Shown in pieces: positions 27,230-40,115 of a stretch of DNA of 64,000 nucleotides. The translations under genes and the position numbers were made by a program. The stretch lies in contig VYZI01000085.1 in NCBI GenBank assembly GCA_013397695.1, forward strand, positions 428,650 to 492,649, given 5' to 3'. The notes beneath the pieces were generated by a model, which was not told the DNA's origin, made no database searches, and was given only the letters and a program-made list of their open reading frames with translations. This stretch comes from Centropus unirufus (lineage: Eukaryota; Chordata; Aves; Cuculiformes; Centropidae). Every line of letters begins with the position of its first letter. The stretch's first letter is position 1.

Positions 27230-27960
27230 AGTCAGATCTTTTTGTTCGTGATTAACTGACTCATGCTTAGAAATCATCAATTTAAAATCCATTTCAGGCA
27301 AAGTTACTGGAACGTTCTCTGCGTGGACATGACAGTATATTCAAATTATGAAAGTCCCCAAAAGGTGCTGAAAATAACCTTAATCATTTTATGAGGGTAT
27401 GACAAATTCGGTGCTAATTACAGATATTTGCATCCCCTTCCCCCTCCGAAAAAAAGGGTCTGGGAGAAGTGGAAGGAAATTTGGATATGTAATGTGCACT
27501 GACAGCTCCTGCGGTGCTGGGAGGGACAATCTGAGACTGTCACAGGGCTGCGCTCAGCTTCATAGAGATGGGATTTCTCTACATGCTAAAGTATGAGGAA
27601 GGCTAAATAACTCACAGGTGTCAAAGGCACCAAAGAATTATGTGTGTCTGACCTATGAGCGAATAAATCTCATTTCCTGCTTAAAGCCACAAGACATCCC
27701 TTTAAGCGCAATAAAATTTTAGCATTTTCCCCTTTCTAATTACCTTCTACAATTTTCCCAAATTTACAAACCCAAGATATTCCAATTTTAAAATATATAT
27801 ATTTTTTTACTGGTAGTTTGTGCTCTTTAGTATCATTTTACGTAATTTAATACAATTTGTTCCATCCATTGGTTTTCATGGAGATACAAGCTGTTCGTTT
27901 GTGAGAAAGCTGGCATAGGAGTGCACGTTGGCAAAGAGTCACCTCCAGGAGTTTATTCAG
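27230..27960. promoter_or_regulatory. Candidate conserved non-coding element
   Basis: A repeat-poor AT-rich stretch with several homeodomain-type TAAT or ATTA cores and a POU octamer ATTTGCAT (27426-27433). A short GC-richer gap lies near 27450-27560. The call rests on texture and motif density only and is weak. Confidence 0.25.
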
Positions 27961-27964
27961 ATTT

Positions 27965-30900
27965 CAAAGTTGCATGGGGGCTCCGGCCATTTTGAAGGAG
28001 ATAAATGTTAAAGTTGCTTTTTTTTTAATATATTGAATAATATCAATTTGTTGGGGGTTTTTTTGGTGTTTTTTTTAATGATGCGGTTGATAGCCTCTCC
28101 CTCCTCCTTTTCTCAGTCCTTGGCAAAATGAGTCATTGGGTTTTTTTTTTTCAGCTGAATTGTGGTAAACAGAAAATAAGCTGAGCTTAAAAGAGTGGCT
28201 TTCTCCGAAACGTGCATTATTGAATGAAAAGAACACAGGTGTTTCTTAATTATTTGTGCAGAAAGAAAAAGGTAATGCTGAGCGGATGTGCTGTAGTGAT
28301 TAGTGAGGCCACAGCAAGTATGAGCCTCCTCTCTTCTCTCCTTTCCTCCTCCTCCCAGCTGCTGGTGGGTGGCGTGTCCCCCTAGGAAAGGTCTCATTGG
28401 GCTGCCAGAGGGTGGGTAGAGCTTTCCAGTGGCTGGGATGAGATAAGGAGTTGGGTGTAGCCTCTCACTGTGTATTTTTGTGATCGAGGCAGCAGGAGGC
28501 CCTACTGGAAGTCCCCCTGGAATGCGCCTGCGCATCCCTCCCTGGATGTGCCGGACCTCTTGGCCATGGTTTGCCACCACCAGAAAGGTGCGAGATGGGG
28601 TTTTGGGCTTGCCAGTCGTGAAGACAACCCGGCAGTACCCTCCAACAGCCCTGCCTTTCGCTTGCAGCACATTGAGTACCTTCAACTTCTTTAAACAACC
28701 AAACTCTCATTATCCTGGGGTAGACGCATGTTGCGTAGAGGCTGTGGTGCCTTTGGATGTGGACCCGGACCCACCACCTTGCAGGCTCTGCGGGCACTGT
28801 GTCAGCTGGACGCTGCACTCGGGTGCTCAGCGAGATGTTCCTCTCTTTGCCATATGTTTCTGGAGTGCTCAGCTACGGAACAACCAGTTCGGCTGCGGGC
28901 GGTGTGCAGGGAGAGCAGCCGTCACCATCCTCAGAAATACAGGGAAGGGGTGATGGAGAATAAAATACTAAAGCAAAAGTGGAGCAGTGGAGCTGGCAGG
29001 GCGCGGTGATCGGAGTGGGAGGTTAGCCAAGACGCTCAGCCGAAGCCACCGCCTCCTGAGAAATGTGATGAACACAGATTTTTAATGATTTCAGGTCACC
29101 GGTACCTGTGGTTTACGCCAGCTCCGTGATGGTCTCACGCTCTTAGGGATGTTGGGGCAGGGAGGCTTGTGGCTGACTTTAGGGGTGCCCTGGTCCCCGT
29201 TCACCAACCAGAGCCAGGCTTTGACAGAGCCAGGTCCGGTGGTCCTGAGGCAGGAGCAGACGTCCCCTTACACAAATACTGCTCAGGTCATTGCAGGGGG
29301 TCGCTCAGCTGAATGATGTCTGCCTCCTTGCCACGGTGAAAGAGTCAAATTCTCAGGTTTTCACCTCGTGTTGCATGGAGCTGAAATACTATTGCTCAAA
29401 ATCTTGCCACTGTCTTCCAGAAAAGTGAACAAAATGAGCTTTTTCATTTTTCCTTTGTAATATGGTGGGGTTATTTTTGTTTTTGTTTTTTTTTTGTTTT
29501 TTTTTTTCCCAAACTCTGGCGCTCCCCACTGCTTGTAGGAAAGCTCCTTGGAGCCCCAGAGAAAAAGCCTATAGTGACTCCCTCACGCACTAAAAGCTAT
29601 CTCAGTGCGAAGCCTCCTATGGGAGAAGCTCCTCCAAAGAGGAAGCCCAAGAATATCCTGTGCTGGAATAGCAGCGCCCTGCTCTGCAGAGTGGGGACCT
29701 GTGCTTTCTGCCTCTTTCCTCCCCTCTCCTGAACACTGTTTCTGCCAGCTTTGATGCTGGTATTTCACCACCAGCCTGACTCCGCGTCTCACCTCTCTGA
29801 TCTGGGTCCCAAAAGCCCTGTTTTGGGTGTCCCAAAGCCCTGCTGATCTGATCCCTTGTGCATTTAGGGAAGCTTCCTTTTTTTTTTCCTGTTCTCTGGT
29901 TTTGGTGCTTTTTGTAACCCTATCAAAGCAACCATGAGCCTTGTTCTCTCCTCTCCCTGGCCATCTGCTTGAAGCATCTGGTAATCAGGTGCAAGCCCCC
30001 ACATCCAGAGCATTCATGCTTAAATTTGCAGCTACCTTGCCACCCACATTGGCTTTTGTTATACTGCCAAGACGTACCTCTTTGTGTACTCGATATGAGC
30101 GAGACTTAAATTCCACCATCAGCCTACTGGAATTGTGATGGGCCAGGGTGACATTATCACCTTTGAACATAGACGGATATGTATCAGCCTTCTCCCATTT
30201 TTCTCCGCTAGAGTCTCCAGCTAATGCCTGCTCCAAATGCTCCTGGTGCCCGGGCGATGTGTGCTGCAGAGCTATGGCTTTGAGTTGCAAATAACGTCTC
30301 AAAGAAATATCTCGGTCTAAAACATGATGATGCTTAATGTGTGCTTGTCATTTCTGGGATTCTTCTTCTATTCCTTTTTCCAACTGAGTGATCTCTGTGT
30401 ATGTGTCTCCATATAAGAGACAAATAGAGTCATTGTTCTGCTCCATATTTTAATTCTATATCTGTATTTTAGGAACATTTCTGCCTTCCCAACAGATTGC
30501 CTAAGTGTTACAAACTGCCAAATTTAGGCTTTGGGAAGTGGCTGCAACTGAAATTGCCCATTGAATTTAAGACCAGAAAAATAATTTTGTCAGAAACACC
30601 AAACACAATGACCTTGAGCAGCGTCCCCTGTCCCTTACAGAGGGATCCCAAAAGGAGAAAAGCTTCACTGCTTCTAAAGTGTCTTTCAGCAGCCCTAGAT
30701 TAAAAAAGAGAAAACCACCTTGACTTGGGATTTTTCACCGCAGCAAAATCTTCACATATATTCAATCTGTTATAGAAGAAACATCAAACTGAAGCCCTTC
30801 ATTGTCGAAGGATATGGAGATGCGAGGTTTTTACTAGCTCCTGCATTTGGATGGAAAGAGTGCCCATCTGTTTGAGGAGGCCTGGTTTGATAATGCAATA

Positions 30901-31835
30901 GGAGTCACAGATGAAAGTCCCAGAGTGAGATAAGCCCTGTTTTTGGAGCTGCTCCATCTGGTGCTGAGCTTGGAGAGCCTGTACCACCCCGACAGCATCT
31001 TGTGGACCAGTGTGGACTGAGAACCCACTCCAGCAGACCCAATGTCCCTCCCATCCCACCCAGGGGATGTTGGCAGCTTGGCTTTTCCTGGCCTCTGAAA
31101 ATCACTGGTGAGAGGCTTGGGAGAGGGGTCTCGAGCTTGCTGCCCAGCCCTGGCACACCAACCCGAATACCACACTTCGGTGCTGCCGTTCTCAGTAACT
31201 CTCACACAGCATTGATTTGATGATCCCAAGGTGTTGGCTGTGTAGTCTACTGAGAAATGTGCCCACGAAAGGCATTGAGAATGGTGAAGAAGAATTACCA
31301 ACTCCAGAATGATCCTATAAATCAGCATTAGGGTAGAGGTATTTTCCTGCACTGGTAGCTGAGAGTAGATTCACGCGTAGCAGGGAGGTGGTGAAACACC
31401 AAATCAAAGTGGCAACTGTCTTTCATTACTTACTGCAATTAGTGCCGTGTTGTTTTGGTATCCCCATCTATACATATTTCTCCTCCCAGACTGCTTATTC
31501 TCTGTTGGCATCTTCCATGACACCTTTTTTTTAATGTGATATGGAAAAAACAGAAGTCTATAAATGGTTATAATGCATTTATTCTTAAGTTTAGGTTGAT
31601 TAAGAAACAGCCTTTGGTGTAACTGCCCAGGGGTTTATAAAATATGTGGTTCATAGGGATTGTTTTTCAGCATTTGAAAAAGATTTCAAAGGTAAGGAGA
31701 AACCTGCACCATATATGTTTAAAATATGCCCCATTTCAACAACTGACTCCGTTGAATAATTGCAAAGGTAGAAAAGCTGTCACTGTGTTGAGTCAATGGG
31801 CTTTTAGACATTTTTTCATTATGTGATTCCTCCTT
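27965..31835. other. Non-coding sequence with a GC-rich patch at 28.5-28.95 kb
   Basis: T-rich low-complexity DNA lies at about 28018-28078 and 28140-28153. The 28465-28960 patch is GC-rich and open in most frames: 190 and 117 codons on minus, 157, 93 and 74 on plus. No translation resembles a known protein. The remainder is unique DNA without a recognised repeat or RNA gene. Confidence 0.45.
29473..29507. repeat. T-rich (TTTTTG)-like low-complexity tract
   Basis: A 35-base run consists of T with four isolated G interruptions. It is low-complexity and likely length-variable. Confidence 0.85.
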
Positions 31836-31839
31836 GGCC

Positions 31840-32420
31840 CTTGAAATATGAACTTGAGCAGATATTTGTGTATGCGAGCAGGATGTGTTACATCCGCGTG
31901 TGATTCCTCCTGTTTGACGTGGCATTGTCACCCGTTCTGCTGTCTGTAAATGCACCTGCACTTGCAGATTGCCCGGATAACGCCGCAACTGTTTGCGTAT
32001 GTGATTTTCACAGAATATAAGAGAAAACAGTAAATGCATTAAATATGGCTTCACGGACTTTTTCACAGAAGGCACCGGGAAGCCTTTGTTGGTTATTGCA
32101 AAAGTCAGACGGAAATCCACAGGGACTTTTCCACAAAATGGGTAAAAGAGAGGAGTATTTAGAAGAGGCCTTATTGGCTTGAGTCATGAAGCTGGCTCTC
32201 TCCAAGTGTTGTGCCGTAAGTTTAGTGGGAAAAGTTTGACAGCAATTTAATTTTCATTGACAAATACTGTCATAATATTGAGGGAAACTGCATCAACAGT
32301 AGTGGTCGATGCTCAACCAGTCATATGGACTGGACGAGCTTACCATATGCTTAACTACAAACTTCTCTTGGAAAGCTCCTTTCAAACACTTGACAAGCTT
32401 AAGATACTCGTCAGTAATGA
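31840..32420. promoter_or_regulatory. Candidate conserved non-coding element with paired CATATG E-boxes
   Basis: This stretch mixes AT-rich sequence with retained CpGs (for example around 31970-31985) and lacks simple repeats or transposons. Two CATATG E-boxes lie at 32322-32327 and 32344-32349, 22 bases apart centre to centre, about two helical turns. The first is at the middle of a 17-base inverted repeat with arms CCAGTC and GACTGG (32317-32333). Paired E-boxes are bound by bHLH dimers in known enhancers. Function here is inference. A 133-codon minus frame (31719-32120) overlaps it without recognisable content. Confidence 0.35.
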
Positions 32421-32583
32421 GCCTGAGCAGAACATGTGAAGTTTTACATTTGGTACAGAAAATGGATTAGTGTTGATGTGTTTCCTGTACAGAAGAGATT
32501 TGTATGCCAGTATCTGTGCGGCTACAATGCCTGCGTGCATTTCCATAGCCCGAGGTTCACCCAGCCAAAGGAAATTTAAAAGC

Positions 32584-32603
32584 AAAAAAAAAAAAAAAAA
32601 AAA
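32584..32603. repeat. A20 homopolymer
   Basis: Twenty consecutive A are followed by further A-rich sequence to about 32617. No coding or gene-like sequence with a polyadenylation signal was recognised upstream, so there is no support for reading it as a retrocopy tail. Confidence 0.9.
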
Positions 32604-32619
32604 GACAAAAAAAAGAAAC

Positions 32620-35600
32620 CCTGCTCAAAATAATTTATTTCTTCTGTGCAGTGTTAAGGTGAGAATCTTTCCATTTATGTTGCACCTACAGAGCTTGGAT
32701 TTGCAGCTTCTGGTAGGAAAGGGAATGCCAAAAAACACAAACCAAGGCAACCCCCCGTATTAGCATGATAATTATTGCAGCAGGTGATAGGTCCAGGCTT
32801 TCATTAATGTGCAGCGTTACAGCCTTCTCCTAGCAATGAACCTTTTAGGCTGATCACTGCCTTTAGCATTTTTTTTTTTACTGTGCACCTATAGATTTCT
32901 CTCTCTAGTTTCCCATTCTCTAGGTATCCGAGCTGGTGTCTGCCTGCCTGATCGCAGGATCAAATCAGGCATCTGAAGATGCAAATGCTTCATCTTGCAT
33001 CTCAGTGGGTTTTTGTGGGTCTGATTGCTGCCACAATTAATGATTCTTGGTCTAAATGTGCCCTGTGCTCCCCCTCATCCCTTGGCAATATATTGTACAC
33101 ACAGATTTTGAGTCCTGCACTCCTTGTCTTCTTTTTTTTAAAAAAAAATATCTTTATTAACACACCTATAGACATATACACACATATATATATATATTTA
33201 TGCACTTGTGTGTATTTAATGTATTTTTGACTGTGGCCAAATACTGTGCCAGGTTAGAGACTCTTAGATAATTCAAACAGAAGTCTGACCTGATTCTGTC
33301 TTAATTTGCTATGTTTTGTTAGCATTGAGCCATTTGTAATTTCGTTACATGTAGAGTAGCTCAGTGATGAGCAAGTTTGAACAATATGGAAGGCATAATG
33401 TATGCTCACATGAAAAGCACATAGAGCCTTTCATTGCACTTTGTACTCGGGAATCATTTGCTTTTTTCAGTTTTGCTGCACTTCCCTCTCTGGAAAGTAA
33501 CTCTCCTCATTAGAAAGAATTAAAACAGTAGCTCGAAAAATATTAACAAAAAAAAAGCAGACACTGTGGATGGTTCAGCCGTGCTTATTTTCTTAGTGTA
33601 AATATTTTGGAAACTGGTTTCATTTTCAAGGTTTAGTGTTTTTTAAGATTTTTCTGGTAGAGCAAAGCTAGAATTAAGCATGACTTGGATCCCTTTGCCT
33701 CTCCACAGATCAGATGTGACTTGTGAAATGGTGCTTTTACAGATTAAATTGGAATCGGGTTCATTTTTTTTGTTGGCACATTGGTGAAATCCCCTGCCAC
33801 TAAGTATAGTAACTGCCCTTTATTTTCCAAGCAACAGGAAGAGATGATCCCCTCAGTTTCCTCAAGTCATTGCTCTTGCCCCCTATTCATCACTATTAAA
33901 TTTTATTTCTCATCTACAGCCGGGATTTCAACTGCTTGGCCTCGAATTAGATGGGTCTAGATGGTACCATCTGCTGAATGCTCAGCAGCTATTAAGATTC
34001 TTAGTTTTTTAGCGTGTTTTTTTTAATGTATTCATCTGACAAGGAAAAGAAAGCAAAAATTGTGTCCAGCATTATTCATTTTATCGCTTTGGCAACCAAA
34101 GCATATTGGCAGGGGTACGTTCCTTGTAGTGAGTGCCTGAGAGAACAAGTGTAAAGACAGCTTTGAAGCTTGCCATGAGACCCTGTTTTATTAGCAGAGA
34201 TGCATGAGCCCACCTGCCACAGGCTGGAGATGTTAAAAAATCATAGCTTGGTGGCCTAAAAGGGCCAAACCAGCAACTGTTGTGATGCTGCCTTGGCTGT
34301 GGTCTTCTCCTGGCGTGGAGCATCGTTTCTGTGCTTTATCTTGGAGATATTCGTTATCCCTCAGTATTGCATCCCTTGCCTTTACTGGATCACCTTGGAC
34401 AGTAACGTTCTAATATCTCTTTAAACAAATTAATAGAGGTGGGCACAGGAGGTGCAGGCACCCATGGATCCCAGGCGGTGCCACTTCCCTGCAGGTACCT
34501 TGCTCCGTGCTGCAGCCTTACCTTATGGACACCTCCCACGTCATTCAGCACTGCCCTAAAACACCAACAGGGCACAGAGGGAAATTTCCCCCCGTTTTCC
34601 TTTGTCTGCTCTACTCTGCTGCCAACCCGATGTCACCAGGAGGTTTTATTCCTCCTCCTTGAAGAGGAGCATCCATCAGCTGGTTTTGAAACCTCATTGT
34701 GCTTTTAGAAGTGCAATAGTTGTTCCAAAGACAATACTGATATATGCTTTTTCTGAAAATAAAATAAAAAAAACAATTAAAAAAGGCTAAGTGAAGATCT
34801 GTGAAGATCTTGGGTGGGGGGGCTAAGTGACTGTGGGAATTTGGTGTCAGATGGGACGATCCCAGACAATATCTTCCTGATCTGGGTGGTTTTGGGTGCT
34901 TTTTAGGCATTTTTTTTGCACTAATATCAAACACCCAGCTTGGAATGGCTGCTTTAAACTCAACGAAATGAAGGCAGGATTCACTGAAGGTGAATCCAAA
35001 ATCGCGTCTGGAGCTTTGTGCCTCCTTTTTAACAAGACCTTTTCTGTGTTGATGACACCATCCTGGGGGTTGTCGTTCAACAGATTGTTGGTTCTTTTAA
35101 CAATTTGTTCAATGGAGGAGGAGGGAGTAGAAGCAGCTATATTTGTCACTACTCTTGTTCAGTAGAATAATTGATTTTTCCAGTTTGGCAACCAATTCCC
35201 ATTTTCTGCTGCTTTATTATTTTTCCTCCCCCGTTCATGTCGGCAACAAAAGACACTTTTCCTTTCCAGTTCTTATTAGCAATTTGCAGTCTCAGCTTTC
35301 TTGGTCGAGGAAACTGGGGCTAAGAGGGAATCAGTGATTTGCTTGCAGGATTTTGGGGCGGCATCCATGGGCTGAGCCTCGCTGCATCTTTGGTGCTGGT
35401 CCAGCTGGGAGGAGTAACCTCCTCAAAACTGCCCTGCCCCACCTTTCTACCCCGGACTTTTTTTAATTCCATAGCTTTAGCAGTTCTTTTAAAAGATTTC
35501 CCTGGGATTATTTTGTTTGTTTGTTGTTTTTAATGGATGTTTATGGAAGGAAACATGGAGCTGTTGAGTCCTCAGGGAATATCTTCAAGCTGCATGTGTT

Positions 35601-36355
35601 TGTTGGAGCAGGCAATGTGTCCTTCTTGCTGTAAGGCTCCATGCTTTGGCGATACCTGGTTTTGGCATGTGGCAGTCTGCAAGACAGCTGGAGGACATTG
35701 GGTGCAGGAGAGTATTTGTAGTGTTCTTGTAAACCTTGCTGTTTTTTTTAAAAAAATAAATAAAATCAAATCTTTTTACTCATTTCAGTAGTTCTTCAAT
35801 ACTTTTTTCCCACTTTTATACCTGTTTACCTCCCAATAAAAGCTCTACGTATCCAGGGTTTGGTTGTTCCTGAGGCCGATATCTGAGGGACTTGCACTGC
35901 ACAATACCAAGGACCCCCCCTTCCCATTGTACCACCATGAAGAGGCTGCTCAGCCTCCCACTGGAGGCACCCAGCAGCGTCTCCCAGGGATGAACGTGGC
36001 CACCCTCTGCTGAGTTTACTCCTCAAAATCCTGTTAGATCTTGGCATTTGGGCTCGCAAGGAATCGCCAGGCTTGATACAAAGAGCTGATTTCAGGTGTT
36101 CATCATTGGGTGTCCCCATCTTTTAGAGCCACCCCAGCTGGAGGCAGCGCTCCACGTACTCTGCTGGCTCAGATATTGTCTTATTTCATCTCTTTTTGGG
36201 AGCTGGAAGTGGTGTCCTGGACCTTTCCCATTGGTTCCTGCAGCATCCAGGTGTGCCAGGTGCTGCTCGGGGGACGTGGCTCACTGGCCCGAGGCGTGCG
36301 GGAGGTTTGTGCTGTGCCCTAGGGAACTTGGGGGGGGTATTTGTTGCCAAATTTT
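32620..36355. other. Unique non-coding sequence
   Basis: No gene or transposon is recognised. A POU octamer (ATGCAAAT, 32979-32986) is present. A 10-base unit GTGAAGATCT is tandemly doubled near 34791-34810 and is followed by a G7 run. Open frames of 60-107 codons overlap one another and have no recognisable domains. Confidence 0.5.
33172..33200. repeat. (CA)n/(TA)n compound microsatellite
   Basis: Short CA and TA dinucleotide runs lie next to each other. It is a simple sequence repeat. Confidence 0.85.
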
Positions 36356-36359
36356 GAAA

Positions 36360-36960
36360 GCCCTTTTAATTTAAATACCTACAGCCTTCTCCAAAAAGAG
36401 GCCTAAAAACTCCAGTACAAAACTATATTTGCATGTTAAACTTAAAAACATATTTAATACGTTAGCAGTAATTGATTTAATGTATGAGTAAAACTAACTA
36501 TGCATAAATTAGTAAAATACTTGCAGGAGAAAAGTGCAATAATTGCCCTGATTTGAGTGAATGAAGTGGTTAAGGCTTCTATTTACCAGCTTTGTTAAAC
36601 ATAAATATCTAATGTTTAAACTCAAGCAATTTCTTCAGCACCAGCCCTCCTAGAATATTCAAAAATATGACTGAATTTTGCAAGTTACTGTAATTTGTGG
36701 AAGGCTTTTTCCAAAGCTTCTGAAGTCAGATAAAATATTTTCTGAAAAAAATAACCATTTTTTTCCTCTCCGTTTTGGTTATTAAATGTTGGAGGTAATA
36801 ATCCTGGCTAGTTTGAATGTTAGAAAGGTGAACCCGCATTGTTAACAATAGGATTTTATGAACATTCTTGTAATATTATGTAATATTTAAATTTATGTTG
36901 CTTTTTATTTCAGTTTTGTGTGTAGTTATTAATTTTGTCTTACTGACAGATGATTCTCAA
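36360..36960. promoter_or_regulatory. Candidate conserved non-coding element, homeodomain-motif-rich
   Basis: Strongly AT-rich yet not low-complexity. It contains a POU octamer ATTTGCAT (36427-36434), a compound homeodomain string TAATTGATTTAAT (36469-36481), ATGCATAAATTAG near 36499-36512, and further TAAT cores. No transposon remnant or long frame is present. The motif density fits a developmental enhancer, but the base composition alone raises TAAT counts, so confidence is limited. Confidence 0.3.
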
Positions 36961-36964
36961 TGAC

Positions 36965-37878
36965 TGATTTTCTAGAAAAAATCCAGACAGGTACTTTAAC
37001 CCTTTGTTTTCATTCTAGACACTTTGCATTCATGGGTCTGGTTGTAATTAGGGGGCGCTGCGCTAGGGATTGTTGTAAATTAAAGCTCAGTGCTGTTTAT
37101 ATTGAGCTGTATCTCCACGATAATCTTTGTCTGGTTGGGTGCTGGGAGGGTAGACCAAGGAGGTGCCTGGTTTGCTCAGAACAAAATATCCCTATGCCGT
37201 GCCCTTACCCACCCCCCAGTTTTGGGGTAATCCGTAACGGATTGTGACGGCAGCCAGCAGGACGCCCACCTCTCCCTGCAGAAAGCCCTGAACTGACCTC
37301 CTGTCCCAGTGGTGAGGTTTGGATGCAGGGTGGGAAAGACGTCCCATTTTCCCTGGTAGGGATGAGAGGATGACTTTCCAAGCAGCGAAAGAGGGAGGAG
37401 GAGGCTGGGCCAGCTGGGAACCCAGCCCCTGTAGGACAGGGACCTTGTCACGCTGTGAACTTGCCTCTATTTCCCTCTTTTTCCCTCTCTTTCCTCACTG
37501 TTGAGCCACCTCTTAGTCTCGTGATCCGTGTATTTCTCATATTTACTGTGCTGGGCTAGCAGAAGGTGACGTGGTATTTTGGTGTCTCTGGGGTTTCCAC
37601 TGCAAGAGCAGCGCCTCTAGAGCTGTACCTGGAGGTACCTGGAGATAAAGCCCTTCCCAAGGCGGGGGCTGGAGCAGCTGCTGCTCAATGGACTTTGCTC
37701 TCCTCCCTGTGCATGGGAAGGATTCCTATAACCAGAAATAATGGCAAGCAAAGTCCGTGCCTACGTAGGGCCAAGCCATGTGGCTGGTTTTGGGGTGTTT
37801 TGCTGCACAATTGCAATAGTGAGGATGGACTCAATGCCTACTTGAAACCAGTGAGAAATTCCTCATGGAGTTGATGAC
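36965..37878. other. Non-coding sequence
   Basis: Mixed composition, becoming GC-richer from 37240. Frames of 60-102 codons on both strands overlap and lack recognisable domains. Nothing else is recognised up to the CR1 fragment. Confidence 0.5.
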
Positions 37879-38124
37879 TCATAGAATTATGAAGGTTGGA
37901 AAAGACCTCTAAGATCATCCAGACCGGCCATCAGCCCAACACCCCCGTTCTTACTAAACCATGGCCACATCTGCATATTTTTTTAATCCCTCCAGGGAGG
38001 GAGACCCAATCACTGCCCTCGGCAGCTTCTTCCAATGCTTCACGGCTCTTTTGGTAAAGAATTCCTTTCTAACATCCACTCTAAACCTCCCCTGGTGCAA
38101 CTTGTGGCCATTTCTTTCATCTTA
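37879..38124 (-). mobile_element. CR1 LINE retrotransposon, 3' fragment (antisense)
   Basis: Read on the minus strand, the element ends at 37879 with the CR1 tail octamer ATTCTATG followed by A. On the plus strand, the characteristic CR1 text GGTTGGAAAAGACCTCTAAG and later CTAAACCTCCCCTGG are clear. About 246 bases of the 3' region remain, without the reverse-transcriptase domain, so it is a typical 5'-truncated copy. It carries substitutions and an extra T-run near 37977-37985, indicating an old, inactive insertion. Its wording differs from the 20652 fragment, so the two belong to different CR1 subfamilies. Confidence 0.93.
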
Positions 38125-39929
38125 GGAAGGTTTGAATTTTAAGCACATCTGAACATTTGTAGCATTGAGGCTGTGGAAGTTGTGGCGTTTGTTTGGGCTT
38201 TGTTTGTTGTATTTTGGGGAGTTGAGGGCTAGTTTGTTTATTTGTTGGTTTGTTTTTTTTTCTTTTGTAAAATATCTCCCCTAGATCTCATGTTGTGCCT
38301 TTTCCTGGCTTATTTTCCACTTATTTTCTCCTTCTCATTGGTCCCGCTGGGAAGGCAAGCCCTGCTTGTCTGCCTGCGCTTTCTACAGGCACCCAACAGA
38401 AATGCTGCTCTGCAGGACACCAGATCCCGCTTGAAATCCCTAAGCCCTGAGGAGGACCCCTGAAATGAAGCTGTTGGGGATCTCCCAGAAGGCCCTGGGC
38501 TATTGGATTGGTGCTATTTTGCTGGAAAATTCATGAATAAAGCTACTTTATGGAGCAGGCACTGGGGTCTGTGCGATCCCTTGCAGGCAGCGGGAGGTGC
38601 CAGTCCAACCCCGTGCTGGGCCGCACGGGTTCATGTAAATCCCATTTATTTCTGTGGTAGTTTGAGCGATAGAATTTCCCACTGCATTTCTGGTAACTTC
38701 ATGCCAGCTTTGTGACATCTCCTGGGATGGGCACGGCATCATCAGGAGCGTTCCCTTAAGGCCCAGTTTTTCTGGGATAACGATGAAACCCTCACCAGAG
38801 CGGACGAGGTGAGGTGCAGTTGCTGGTCTGTAGGGGCTGGGGGGCTCCTCTGCCTCCTGGGACGCGGGGTGGCCGGGCTGGCTCTGCTCAATCACCCCCT
38901 TCCCAGGACACACGCATGACAGCTTGTATTGGAATGCCAGCTTCCAAGCTTACCTGGCCTGAGGGTCAAACGCAAGTCTTCATCTTAATATTCCACGTGA
39001 ACAGCAGCTTGTGTAGTTTTAAAACAGTGCAGGCTGTGGACATCAGGTCACCGTTTGTCTTTTCTTTGAGTGAGTCATGGTGTAGTTTTTCCACAGGTTG
39101 CTAATGCTTCCCTGACTTGTGTGTGACACTGACTATCAGCTCTGTGTGAAGAAATTCCACTGAAATTCCATAGTGCCTGCTTTTCCTTCGCTTTGGCTCG
39201 TGCCCACTTGTTAGATAGGGCTCTAGCATGAGGTTACTTCAGCAGTTGTGCCTGCCTTGGCTTTTAACAAATACTGATCTGCTTTGGCTTTGATTCACGG
39301 GGATAACTTTTTTCACTCTTTTTGGCTGTTCCGTGCACACCTAACGATCAAGACAGCCAAAGTTAGGGTCTTCCACATACGTCCTCGTTGTCCTGCTACG
39401 CACTGTGGCAATGATTTCGCACTGTTTAATCAGTGCCTTAGTTTGGAAATTCCAGAAATACCTCTGCTCTTTTTTTATGCTGACATTAGCTTCCAGGCTT
39501 AAGATTTTTTGAGTTTAAGTTGTAATTATTCACCTCACTCCTGACTCTTCCATCTCCACTGAGGAGGACGGCGTGTGGCGCCTGCCTTTTGTTCCTACTA
39601 CAATGTTACTTGACATTTTTTCTTCATTGAATCACATCCCATCACTTTCTCTGCTCACTAGAAGACAGGCCGGGGTTTTATTTATATATTGCCCCTTCAT
39701 TCATATTGTCTGTGGCCTCTACTCCATTTTCTTCTTTGAATAAATTTCATCCCAGTTTTGCGTACCATTGAAATAGGAAAAGAAGGAAATTCTTTAGGGA
39801 TGGCTGGGACAGGCCAGCCATCACCCCCATCCCTCTCCTCTCTCGGTGTTGGCATGGGGTGCTGTGTCCTCCTGCACTGTCCAGTTCGTTATGGATTATT
39901 TATCTGACGGTCTTGCCAGAACTTATGGC
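38125..39929. other. Unique non-coding sequence
   Basis: No gene is recognised. T-rich low-complexity DNA lies near 38250-38266. GC-rich DNA at 38570-38900 is open on both strands without recognisable products (121 codons minus, 96 plus). Confidence 0.45.
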
Positions 39930-40115
39930 ATTGTAGCCTGATATGGGAGGGCACAGCACTAGCTTTCATAGACCCCAAATAAATCACGTTCATTGCTTCC
40001 TTAGTCCTTTTTGAGGGGTTTTCTGGGTTATTTTTTTCCAAATATTCTATTAGTTTTGTTACGTATGATCTCCCTTTTGTGAATCCATGCTGAATATCTT
40101 TAATTAAATCATAAC
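39930..40115 (-). mobile_element. Decayed CR1-like reverse-transcriptase fragment (antisense)
   Basis: A 126-codon minus-strand frame (40269-39889) contains, at residues 60-68, QHGFTKGRS, which matches the conserved QHGFTKGKS block of CR1-clade reverse transcriptases. At residues 95-110 it contains NVIYLGSMKASAVPSH, aligning with motif A, normally read as VIYLDFSKAFDTVPH. The catalytic Asp after YL is Gly and the second Asp is lost, so the enzyme is dead. Residues 1-50 show no family resemblance, suggesting a truncated or rearranged border. The fragment encodes only part of the fingers and palm, and no full element surrounds it. The match is by eye, and another CR1-related LINE clade is possible. 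Confidence 0.72.

Noticed and set aside
28113..28953. 190-codon minus and 157-codon plus frames
   Set aside because: Mutually exclusive frames in a GC-rich patch. The minus frame has a Lys/Asn-rich end from low-complexity DNA. No similarity is recognised.
31719..32120. 133-codon minus-strand frame
   Set aside because: No family resemblance. The nucleotide texture fits a non-coding regulatory element better.
32584..32617. A20 tract as the tail of a processed retrocopy
   Set aside because: No coding sequence, polyadenylation signal or flanking duplication was recognised upstream.
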